Under the pieces are notes generated by a model. It was not told the DNA's origin. It did not search any database and worked only from the letters and a program-made list of their open reading frames with translations. Shown here in pieces: positions 9,533-19,400 of a stretch of 52,210 nucleotides of DNA. Numbering within the stretch: the stretch's first letter is position 1; each line of letters opens with the position of its first letter. A program made the translations under genes and the position numbers. Source of the DNA: a virus; IMG/VR virus record IMGVR_UViG_3300021197_001105, positions 1 through 52,210 of that record; one strand, written 5' to 3'.

Positions 9533-9765
9533 TGGCTAAAGAAGGTCTACGTAAATGGTTTGGCCGCAACAAAGGAACCGGTTGGGTTGACTGCAAAACC
9601 GGTAAGCCTTGCGGTCGTAAGTCCGCCAAAGGTAAATCCAAGAGAGCGTACCCCGCTTGTAGACCAACTAAGTCGCAGTGCACATCGGCTAGTAAAAGAA
9701 AGACAGGACCGGGAAGGGTCAACTGGAAGAAGAAGAAGACAACCACTAGGCGAAAGAAGAAGTAA
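9532..9765 (+). CDS. Small Lys/Arg-rich basic protein 2 (77 aa)
   Basis: The ATG overlaps the stop of the previous gene (TAATG). The N-terminus GLRKWFGRNKGTGWVDCK, then CGRKS and YPACRP, form a recognisable short motif series with four spaced Cys residues. The C-terminal 30 residues are almost all Lys, Arg, Thr and Gly. The same motif series (GLxxWF, PCG, YPxC) is familiar from small basic proteins of aquatic phages, of unknown function. It is coupled with its neighbours as one translational unit and is likely a nucleic-acid-binding virion or condensing protein. Confidence 0.8.
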   Translation: MAKEGLRKWFGRNKGTGWVDCKTGKPCGRKSAKGKSKRAYPACRPTKSQCTSASKRKTGPGRVNWKKKKTTTRRKKK

Positions 9766-10055
9766 TGGCTAAGAGAAAAGGAACCATGAAAGGGCACACG
9801 ATTAAAGGAGGACATAAGCGTTCTACTAAATCGGGTGCTGGCATGACTAAGAAAGGCGTTGCTAAATACCGGAAGGATAACCCCGGAAGCAAGCTCAAGA
9901 CAGCTGTTACTGGTAAGGTTAAAGCAGGTAGCAAAGCTGCAGGAAGAAGGAAGTCTTTCTGTGCTCGCATGAAAGGCGTAAAGGGTCCGATGAAAGATAG
10001 TAAAGGACGGCCTACTCGAAAGGCTGCTTCCCTAAAAAGATGGAGGTGTGGATGA
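9765..10055 (+). CDS. Small basic protein 3 (96 aa), DUF6321-like
   Basis: Its ATG overlaps the stop of basic protein 2. The central block SGAGMTKKGVAKYRKDNPGS followed by KLKTAVTGKV and RRKSFCARMKG closely matches a pattern I remember as DUF6321, a short basic domain widespread in phages. The Pfam assignment should be verified. It is highly positively charged and ends in KRWRCG. Genes 9380, 9532 and 9765 form a continuous cassette of three consecutive basic proteins; the shared charge suggests joint action on DNA, perhaps neutralising packaged DNA. Confidence 0.82.
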   Translation: MAKRKGTMKGHTIKGGHKRSTKSGAGMTKKGVAKYRKDNPGSKLKTAVTGKVKAGSKAAGRRKSFCARMKGVKGPMKDSKGRPTRKAASLKRWRCG

Positions 10056-10588
10056 TGGACATTGAAATGGTATTCGATCCTATTGAACTAGCTATGCAAG
10101 ACGGTCTTACTCTTGATGAGAGACATCACATTTGCGTTGAAAGCCAGTGGCTTAGAGCAGTAAAAAGAACAACAGGCAGAGACGATCTGTTTGTCTACTA
10201 TCACAAAGAGACTAATAACTTCGTACTTGCTCAGTGGATCTACACCCCAGAAAAAGATGGTGTGGCTATCTGCACAGAGCTTGAGGTTATGGAAGAAGCT
10301 CCTGATAGAGGTGGATGGATATCTCTTGAGTACATCAAGAGCCGATGCGCTAAGGGTGATGAGATGGTTAAAACCCTTAAGCATAAGATGAAAGAAGCCG
10401 AATACGCTAAGAAAGCTGAGAAGGAAGAGCTTCTTGAGAAACGAACAGCAGCTGCGGATTACTTGAGGAAACAAGGCAAACCTGAAATTGCAGCAAGCAT
10501 AGAGTCAGGACCATACGCAAAACCAAAACCAGAGACTCTTGACATCCTAAACAACGGGGCCAAGAATCGAATCATCACTTCAGGATAG
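10055..10588 (+). CDS. Hypothetical protein, neck/head region
   Basis: Three in-frame ATGs (10040, 10052, 10055) are possible. I choose 10055 because the ribosome-binding site GGAGGTG (10042-10048) is ideally spaced and the ATG overlaps the previous TGA. The 177-residue product has a folded N-terminal two-thirds (VYYHKETNNFVLAQWIYTP) and a charged helical C-terminal third (KHKMKEAEYAKKAEKEEL) likely to form coiled coil. It lies between the basic-protein cassette and the adaptor candidate, so a virion or assembly role is plausible. Family not recognised. Confidence 0.75.
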   Translation: MDIEMVFDPIELAMQDGLTLDERHHICVESQWLRAVKRTTGRDDLFVYYHKETNNFVLAQWIYTPEKDGVAICTELEVMEEAPDRGGWISLEYIKSRCAKGDEMVKTLKHKMKEAEYAKKAEKEELLEKRTAAADYLRKQGKPEIAASIESGPYAKPKPETLDILNNGAKNRIITSG

Positions 10589-10591
10589 ACC

Positions 10592-11485
10592 ATGCACAGT
10601 ACCGGATCATTCCTACTTACCGTAATTGAAAGAGTTCGTGCTTACCTAGACGAGGCCACCCTCGATGCTAAGTACACGAACGATTATCTGGTACGCCATG
10701 TTATCTGCCCAGAAATGGTAAATGTTCTGGCTCGTCTTAGGAACACGTTTGATAATCCAATTAGAATCCGTCACTCCATAACTCTGGAGAAGAGCACGGA
10801 ACATTACATCCTTCCTCCTAATGTCGGAGAGGTGTACCGGATTGCTATTCTTGACACAGAAAATCGTGTGACCCAGGAGATGAGTCCTCGTAATGAGTTC
10901 AATCCCCGAGGACCAAACTGGCAGCTTCAAGGGAACATGCTCTCGTTTCGCCCTCTACCCGGAGTTGGCCAAAGTGTGGATGTTCATTACATTCCAAACG
11001 GAGACTTCCAACCCCATTTTGATTCGGACGGGGGGAACCTTGCTTCTTCCACTACGTTTGTTTTTGATAATGCTCCTACTCTGGGGTCTGTAGACCGACG
11101 TGAAAATGCTTATGCGGGAGCAATCCTAAGAGTCTGGGATTCAAGTACAGATGTGATTGAAGAGCGTGTAATCAAATCCTACGTAGCTGACACAAGAACT
11201 GCTACGGTCCACATACCGTTTACCCATTCAACAGGAAGTGGTAGAAAGTACGAAGTTGCTCCTGTCGGAATGAACTCGTTGTACCAAGCCATAGCTTGTG
11301 CTTGTTCCATTAACTTGGGGACAGCTAGAAACATAACGCAGAAGCAGATGAATTTTATTCTTCTTCAATACAAGATGGCTATGAAGTCTGTGGGTGATAA
11401 TCTGTCTAACATGCAGGCACGGACTGGTAAGTTCTACGACAAGAAAACTGTAGATAACAATGCACAGTTGTTGTTGGGTGAGTAA
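10592..11485 (+). CDS. Probable head-tail adaptor/connector protein
   Basis: This encodes 297 residues. The N-terminal 50-60 residues (VIERVRAYLDEATLDAKYTND) form the helical opening characteristic of head-completion or adaptor proteins. A beta-rich region follows (EKSTEHYILPPNVGEVYRIA; GQSVDVHYIPNGDF), and the C-terminus returns to helix (ITQKQMNFILLQYKMAMKS). Helix-beta-helix architecture with position after portal and capsid matches adaptors such as T7 gp11 or P22 gp4, which ring the portal and bind the nozzle. This is inference from pattern; no enzymatic motif is present. Confidence 0.6.
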   Translation: MHSTGSFLLTVIERVRAYLDEATLDAKYTNDYLVRHVICPEMVNVLARLRNTFDNPIRIRHSITLEKSTEHYILPPNVGEVYRIAILDTENRVTQEMSPRNEFNPRGPNWQLQGNMLSFRPLPGVGQSVDVHYIPNGDFQPHFDSDGGNLASSTTFVFDNAPTLGSVDRRENAYAGAILRVWDSSTDVIEERVIKSYVADTRTATVHIPFTHSTGSGRKYEVAPVGMNSLYQAIACACSINLGTARNITQKQMNFILLQYKMAMKSVGDNLSNMQARTGKFYDKKTVDNNAQLLLGE

Positions 11486-12576
11486 TGAGTCAAGGAAGCC
11501 TAGGGGTCAATCCTAATAACCACGCCCTTTCCATATCCCTACAGACGGACATCAGTAGATCTCCAGACGGGCTAGAAGAGGAGAGGATTGGGTTTCTTAG
11601 AGAGCTTAGGTTCGAGGGGCCCCCAATGGCCGAGGGCTCGGGTAGTTCGGTTATGGGTGTTAATCCTGGATTCATGCGTCCGGGTAACGGATATCAAGGA
11701 AACACGGGAATAGGAATCCCCGGAAATCCTATTATTGAAACGCCACCCGTTGTTGGGACTCCACCTGAGCCACCTTCGTTCCCAATTGGAGGAGGAGGCA
11801 CAACACTCTCCTTCTCTACAGGCACCTTCAACAGTCCCAGTCCTCCTTCGTTTACTGAAACCTTTGTCAGTAGCTTTGCAGTTACTTCGGGGTCTCCTCC
11901 CCAGCCTCCTTCAGGACAGACAGGAACTGATGCTTCTGGAGATAGTTCAGGCTGGAACAATCCCCAAACCGAGGGAGGAGGGTTCCCTAATATCTTGCAG
12001 TTTGGTCCGGGCGGAGAAGAGACTGAACAACCAGAAGAACCAGAGAATGATCCTGATTGCGTAAACGGGTATATCCCACTTGAACAACCCTACAACGAGG
12101 GTGATCAAGCTCCTGATATGCAGAAACAGTTTGATCCCCTTAACCCAGATAGAACTCACCTATGCACTACGCCACAGTCATGCGGAGCTAATCTGTGCAC
12201 TGGTCTTCCGGTTATCGACTTCAAGAAACCTAACTTTGACGTAACAATTACCTGCGGAGGAAACACATTTACCTTCGACGATAGCGATCTAGTCGGACCA
12301 GACCAAGGACCAGGATCAGGTAATCCTTACTGGGAACACTACAACCAAACAAGCCAGCTTGGTCCCCCAAGACTCAATGTTCCAGTGGGAATGGAAGGTT
12401 GTGGTTGTGGAACCAACAACCCAATCATTGTCAATATTACTTGGGAATACGAGATAGAGTGCGACGGAGGAGGCAGCGTCTGTTGTTGCAAGACAATCCA
12501 AGGCGTTGAGGTGGGTCAGAACGGTAACTGCAAGATCTACGAAGACGAACAATACACGACGAGTAACTGCTGCTGA
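11485..12576 (+). CDS. Hypothetical Pro/Gly-rich protein with Cys-rich C-terminal domain
   Basis: The ATG overlaps the preceding stop (TAATG). Residues 1-195 of 363 are low complexity (Pro, Gly, Ser, Thr, Phe). The remaining part is folded and unusually Cys-rich: about 14 cysteines, including CGCG, VCCCK and a terminal SNCC. Such Cys density suggests metal binding or an extracellular disulphide-stabilised module, which would suit a particle surface appendage. It lies between the adaptor candidate and the DUF115-like enzyme. Function unknown. Confidence 0.72.
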   Translation: MSQGSLGVNPNNHALSISLQTDISRSPDGLEEERIGFLRELRFEGPPMAEGSGSSVMGVNPGFMRPGNGYQGNTGIGIPGNPIIETPPVVGTPPEPPSFPIGGGGTTLSFSTGTFNSPSPPSFTETFVSSFAVTSGSPPQPPSGQTGTDASGDSSGWNNPQTEGGGFPNILQFGPGGEETEQPEEPENDPDCVNGYIPLEQPYNEGDQAPDMQKQFDPLNPDRTHLCTTPQSCGANLCTGLPVIDFKKPNFDVTITCGGNTFTFDDSDLVGPDQGPGSGNPYWEHYNQTSQLGPPRLNVPVGMEGCGCGTNNPIIVNITWEYEIECDGGGSVCCCKTIQGVEVGQNGNCKIYEDEQYTTSNCC

Positions 12577-13499
12577 TGAGAGATGATAGGCCAGAAGCCC
12601 ACTTCAATCTCAAAAGTAAACCTTCTTCTCCTCCTGAACCTCGAAACCGAGGAAACAAAAGAGACTTCTGTCTTTACTCGAGGGATAACAACAAGGTTGA
12701 CTTGAAGGATTTGTATTACGGTTCGAGCATCTTCTTGCTTTTGTCGGGCCCGTCTTTGTTGGATTCCCCGCTTGAGTGTTTGCGGGAGATAAATGCGTAC
12801 ACTTTCGGGGTCAACAACAGCTGGTCTGTGTACCGACCGACTTTCTGGACTTGCATGGACGGGGTAGAGAAGTTTCTCTCCGGAGGGTGGCGTGACCCCA
12901 GGATCACCAAGCTAATCCCCAACGGGAAACAGAACCACCAGCTCAGGACCAAAACAGATAAGGGGTTTTTCAACCTGTCGACTAAGGCAGGAGATTGTCC
13001 CGGGGTCCTCTACTACAACAGGAATCTGGAGTTCGATCCAACTACGTTTCTCACCGAGTCCACGGTTAACTGGGGTCAAGACGGGAAGACTCAGGATCTT
13101 CTAGGCATCAAAGGCTGTCGGAGCGTGATGCTGGCAGCCGTCCGGCTTTGCTATTACTTGGGGTTCAGGACTATCTATATGTTGGGGTGCGACTTCAATA
13201 TGACGCCCGGAAAACAGAACTATGCGTTCCCCCAAGACAGGTGGGATACTTCCATCCAAGGTAACAACAACACTTACGAAGGATTGAGGAGAAGATTTAA
13301 GGCTCTCCAATCCCACTTTGAAAACCACGGACTGAAGATCTTCAACTGTAACCCGGACAGTAAACTTGATACGATTAGGCATAAGCCCATAGAAGAGGCT
13401 TTGGAAGAATACTGTAATTCACTGCCTGAGATGGAAGACACCTTGGGCTGGTACGATAAAGAAAAAACAATAAAGACGGTTAGACGAAATGGCAAATGA
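12576..13499 (+). CDS. DUF115/MptE-like protein (sugar- or nucleotide-modifying candidate)
   Basis: This encodes 307 residues; the ATG overlaps the previous TGA. The pattern resembles DUF115 (MptE-like) proteins: a short strand ending in LLLSGPSLLDS near residue 55 as the nucleotide-binding loop, then AYTFGVNNSW near 75, PTFWTCMDG near 92, and CYYLGFRTIYMLGCDFNMT near 192, where the final Asp sits in a conserved strand-end position. DUF115 members include pyrophosphokinases and enzymes tied to glycan modification. Here it lies in the virion block, so modification of host or virion glycans is possible but unproven. The 3' end overlaps the giant nozzle-like gene by 11 nt. Confidence 0.6.
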   Translation: MRDDRPEAHFNLKSKPSSPPEPRNRGNKRDFCLYSRDNNKVDLKDLYYGSSIFLLLSGPSLLDSPLECLREINAYTFGVNNSWSVYRPTFWTCMDGVEKFLSGGWRDPRITKLIPNGKQNHQLRTKTDKGFFNLSTKAGDCPGVLYYNRNLEFDPTTFLTESTVNWGQDGKTQDLLGIKGCRSVMLAAVRLCYYLGFRTIYMLGCDFNMTPGKQNYAFPQDRWDTSIQGNNNTYEGLRRRFKALQSHFENHGLKIFNCNPDSKLDTIRHKPIEEALEEYCNSLPEMEDTLGWYDKEKTIKTVRRNGK

Positions 13500-16400
13500 G
13501 ATTTCAAGCAAGTGGTATTACCCCCTAACCGAGGTAAGTCAAGACAAGCGGGTAGCTCTTCCTGGTGTAAAGCCGGGGTACGCTTCCGAACTAGCTGGCT
13601 TTGACGGGCAGCTATCCGGGGGTCTTCGACCTTTCTCGGGGTTCAAGAATATCTACGATCTAGATATGCTCACCTCTGACGGGGGAACTACGGCCCACGC
13701 TGCTGATAGCGTGAACCTTACCTACCACAATACAAGCACCCATGTCACCGACTTCTTCCCTATTACATTCAACATCGACTTTGATACCTACGGCTATGGT
13801 TTTGTCTACCGAGCACAAAGACCCAACCAAGGCTCATCTGCTACATTCACTTTCAGTGGTGCAGTTGGTGTAAACGAAACTATCCAGATCATTGATAACT
13901 CAGGCACCCCAGTAACCAAGGTTTATAAAGCTGCGTCTAGCGGAACCAGTGGTACTGAATCCTCTGCTGTTTCTGCTACCGCAACTTTCACGTTTAACGC
14001 TGTTGCCCAGCTAGGCGGAACAATAACTCTCATTGGCTCCGCTGGTCTATCTAAGACATACATGGGATCTAACGACGACGCCGACTCTAATGGGACGGTA
14101 GACGCCACGGGTAACATCATCTTCAAGGTAGGTGCAAGCAACACAGACTCCTCTGCAAATCTCCGAACCGCAATCCTGGCCACCACCGGACACAATGGAG
14201 CGATCAGCGTAACTGACGATGGAGGAGGCAAACTAACCCTGACCCAAAACGACGGAGGACTTGACGCAACTCAAGGACTAGCGGGGAATAAAGCCATTGT
14301 GGTGTCGACAACGCCCGACTTCAATGAGAAGTGCAGCGTAAATCCTCCTTCGGCTTTTACGGGAGGCATCGACTCTTCAGTCATATTCCGAAACGATACA
14401 GGTGCTAATGAAAACGCAGCTGCTCTTAAGGTTGCAATTGAAGCAAGTTTAGGGCATAACAACACTGTTGCAGTTGAGGTAGTTGGAGCAAAAGTAACTC
14501 TTACCCAGGCTACTGTTGGTGAGTCCGGGGACACTGCAATTACCGTCTCAAGTAGTTGGAACAGTGCGTGCTCCGTCAATGTCCCCGCTAAGTTCACGGG
14601 TGGATCTACAACCGACAAGGCAGATATCTTCCTAGACTTCTACCTTGCTGAATGTGACGTGTATTCAACGGGCAATGTAATCAAAGCAAACATAAGTTCT
14701 ACGGAGCCTATGGATGTCGAGTCTACAGGTCGAATGGTATTCGTAGGTGTTCGGGGAGTAGATCCTATTCTGTTCTATGTGACAGAAGACCCTCCTGGGA
14801 TTGACGAGACAAGCACGTCACACAGTATTGGTTGCATTGCGGGTGGAGACTGCACCTCATCTTCGGATGGTAGTAGCTACTGTCCCGCTATTGCGTCTCT
14901 TACTTTTGACGCTGTAGTCCCTTCCACAAATATTATTACCTCTGTCAGTGAGAAGGGGATAATTGCAACAAGGACAAATTCCAAAGCAGAAGCAAGTTGG
15001 AAGTTTACGGAAAGGGCGGAAGAAGGAAGCGCAATACAAATAGAGTCTAGTGATGGAAGAAACATCTATTACAAAGCTAAGGGTGGAGCAACCAACGGAA
15101 CTATAGAATCATCAGGTGGGGTTGATTACGTTCTCTTTAACTCCGGAGCTACTGCATTTACTACAGGCCAGTTTACCTTTAGTGGTGCCATGCCTGCGAA
15201 TGAAACAATCAAACTCATCGACACAAACGGCAAAGAAAGAATCTACGAAGCCGCAGCCGGTGGTAGTCCCGCAGTTAAGGGTTCATCCGAGACCCAGGCA
15301 ACAGCTACCTTTACGTTTGAATTTAAAGCTGTAGAAGGAAGTACTCTGACTCTAACTGACAATTCTGCAAGTCCTGTTACTAGAATTTACAAGTGCATGA
15401 CGGACGCAGAAGAAACAGCGGGTACTTATGAAAACGGTCAAGTTGGAAATGAGGCTGATTCTTCTTTCTTGATGTTCAAGCGAGGAGACAGTCCTGCAAA
15501 TTCCGCAACTAATCTTGTAGCTGCAATCAATAATGCTGCAAACACAATAGGTATTACAGCTGCGGTAGCAACATCAACTACTGTCAACTTGACCCAAGAC
15601 ACAGCTGCTTTATCAACTGGTACGCTTGCCGATGGCAACACCAACGTGGGCTCTGGTTCTTCCTTCACAAACGCTTGCTCGGTTAATCCTCCGTCTGCCT
15701 TTACCGGGGGTGGGTTTACTGTTGAGTTTACGCGAGGCAGTAGTGCTGCGGACACAGCAGCTGGATTGAAAGCTGCGGTTATCAATGCTTTAGGCCATGA
15801 AAATACAATTGCTACAACATACACCCCCAGCAGTGCAAACTTGACTTTGACTCAGTCTGTGTATGACGGAACAAAGGGCGGAACTGCAATAGCTGTCAGT
15901 GGTAGTTGGAATGCAAACTGTTCCGTAAACCCTCCAAGTGCTTTTGGTGCAACCATCGTTGCGGCAACAGAAGCCACTGCCGCAGCTACGAACTTCAAGG
16001 CTGCTGTCGATAGTGCAAGCGGACACAACTCGACAGGGGGCTTTGGAACTACGACACTCACGTTTGATAATCAACCTGCAGCCGGATCTGAGATACAACT
16101 TATATCCAGTGTTGGCACGGATAAGACAGTTAATTACAAAGCAACAGCAACTCTTGAGTCAAATGGAACCCTGGATGGCACTGATGTTTTGTTCTACAAC
16201 GGATCAGGAAACACAGATGCGGGTAAGAATGAGGCAGCTTACTACCTGAGAAAAGCTATCAACTCTGCTAACGGACACAACGCAAGTCCGGCAAAAGCAA
16301 CGGCGACATTTAATTTCTTCGAGAATCCGGGCGAGGGACCGAAGGTTACAATCGTATCTACGGATGGAACTTCAAGGTTGTTTGAGTTCAGCACTGGAGG

Positions 16401-19400
16401 AGAGACTACAGGAGACGTTGGGGGCGGTAGTCAGATCTTTGTGGGGGTTTCTGCTAGTGCTTCTCCAGGTGTAGCCGCACAACAATTTGCTTCTGCAGTC
16501 AATTCTTCTAATGCGTTCGGGGGTTCTAGCCCAAAGATAATTGCTACTGTTTCAGCTAAGACTGTAACTCTTACCCAACAAACTGAAGGAGTTGCGGGTA
16601 ACTCGACTATCACTTACAACGTGGTTGCTTCGGGAAGTAAATTAGATTCCTATATTAATCCAGCACCTACCGCATTTAGCGGAGGAACCGTCGACTGGAA
16701 CGGAACTACACTAAACACAGAACAAAGACTATCTGTTGAAGAAGACATCGGTGTTGTAGGCAAACTTACCTTCCGTCAGCTCGAGACCACCTCGGGTGGT
16801 AATACAACAGTAACCACAGACTCTGCTATGAACACCGCTACAAGTGGAGGCGCAGTAGCTGACTTTGCCGGAGGGGGATCTGCTAGTACTTCATCGAACC
16901 TAAGATTCACGGTAACCGCCAACGGAAGTGGTACTGCTGGACAAGTAAATATGCAACAGTCCTTGGGTGATGCCCGAGGAAACAAACCTATATTTACTTT
17001 CTTTGGGTTTAACAACAATACAAGCCCACCTCCACCAGAGAGATTTGCTGGTGGCGGAACCATGCTAACCAACTCAACTATGACTCTTGTAGACGGGGAA
17101 GGTAACTCTCACATCTACATCTATGACAGGTCTTCTACAAACCAGAACGGAGATCAGGATACTGATGGTAGATATATCATTGGCATCCAAGAAGAACTCT
17201 CTCTCACAGAGCAAGTGAAGGCAACTGTACGAGTTATTGCAGCAGCGTCTGACAATACAAAAATAACTGCATACGCAATTAACGACAAGAAACTGGGACT
17301 GAAACAACTGGTATTAGGTACGGTTGGAAACACCTCAGTGGTTCTAAGCACTGATGCTGCAAAACTGATAACTAAGACTGACTTTACCGGGGGGGTTGGG
17401 CCGCAATCTGCAAGTGCAGCTACCTCTGTTGCAAGTGTTTCTTGTGCTGTCAGGCACAGCTTGGTAATAGAAGAAGAAACAGGGCCAGGTCCAAAGCCTT
17501 TGTTGGAAGGGCCATTCCAAGGTTGGCAAAACGCATACGTGGTTGATACTCCTTCTCCTGTCACTGTGCCATCTAATGCTCGTTTGATCTTCTCGGTGAC
17601 AGCACCTAACTCAGGAATCTACAAGAGTATTGGAGAACCTCTCTTTGACGGGGGATACACAATTGACAGTGTCCTTTATAACGGAGGAACCAACGCTGAG
17701 ATTGTAGAGACCTACAACCAAATCCAAATTGCTAACAACAACCAGAACGATGCGGTGTACGGTTTCATTGATTGCGACTTTGATTACGGAGGAGAGGCAG
17801 GAGACGGGGACGAAGTTCCTGAAACAGAGAATGACGGGAACTCTGGAACGGATGTTGATGACCCTACTTGCTCCGAGCTTTTGGAGCTTGCTATTCCACA
17901 CATTGGAATTTCTCCGGGAGGAGTTGTAAATCCTGGTCCAGATCCCTTTGCCAGTCCAAACAAACAAGCTGTTAGACGAACGATTTGTAACTACAAACTC
18001 AACTCAATAACAGATGGTAACCAAGTAAACCAACTTCCAATTATCGAGATCTTTACGTACACGTTTGCGCAAGGAAACAATCCTTCGCATGAGTTTAAGA
18101 TCTGGAATTGCAAAATGGATATCTACGTTAGAAAGAAGAACGACGCAGAAAATCCTTTTGTCGAGGGAACGAACAACCCAGAAGGTTATGGAAACTTTCA
18201 GCTTGCAGCTACCAACGTCAATCTCAAGATTGACGAGAAGAAACGAAATGAGATGTATACGTACGTTTCAAACTCCAAGGGAGGAAAGTTTGCCCAGTTT
18301 GTTCCTAACGGAGGAAGAGACATTGTGTTGGTGAACGAGGAAGCCAAGTCGTTTGCAACTGCAGCTGGGTATACCGATACTGAAAAGGGAGGTAACAGTC
18401 ATGCGAACTGCTACATAACCCACTTCAATATGGCCTCGGTCTTTGGGTGCGATAACTTCTCAGCGGGGGAGTATCAGGTCCAGGTTGTATGGCGAACGAT
18501 GTGCTGTGAGCCAGTGCAAAACAAGTCCAGTGAAATCATCACGTTCACCGTAGATCCTGCAATCTGCGAGTTTGAGGGTGAGGGAGAAGAGAAACAAGTT
18601 TCTGACTTGAAGAGACTAAAAAAAGGAAACTATGTATTTTCCTATGTTCTCTACGACAGTAAGACCGGAAGACGATCTGCACTCACCGAAGTACTCACTG
18701 TAAAGGAAGAAGATTTTACAGCCGACGAGAACTTTGCTTTCATTGATCTGGTGTACGACAAGACAAAGTATGATCACGCATACTTCTACCGTTCTGTAAA
18801 CACACAGGACGCAGGAGGAGTTAGCGTTGCTGGTGTGTTGAGCTTGGATCGAATTGCAAAACTCCAAGACTACATCATTGACGGCAACCAGCCAACTAAC
18901 ACAGACTATAGAAGAGCTGTGTATCCCTACAAACTTGAAGATATGTCTATCTTGTATCAGCCCACGTACAGGACGGAGACGCCTGTCTTTGACGAGAAGA
19001 TGCCAGCTGGGGGCAGTATGCTTTGGTACGGCAACACTCTCCTGGTGTCCCGTATCAAGAACGCAGGGGCGTCCTCGTCGACAGAAGAAAGAATCGAAGA
19101 CGTACAGCGGGGAATAGGAGAGCTTAGGTGGTCATCTATGATGGAGAACTCTCCTGAGATGTTCTCTCCTTTTAACCGGTACGTTCCCGTGGTTCCTTCA
19201 AACGAGATCATTGCACTCAAGACTCTTGGGGATGTGGTCTATGGATTCAGTCGAGATCGTGCTTACAACATCCGCAAAGACAGTGGAATGGGTATTGCCT
19301 TCATGAAGGTAATGGACCTGCACGAAGGCTTTGGAACCACAGGAGCCAACTCACTGGAGGGTGTGGGTTCTTCTATGTACTACATGACTCCAAAGGGGGT

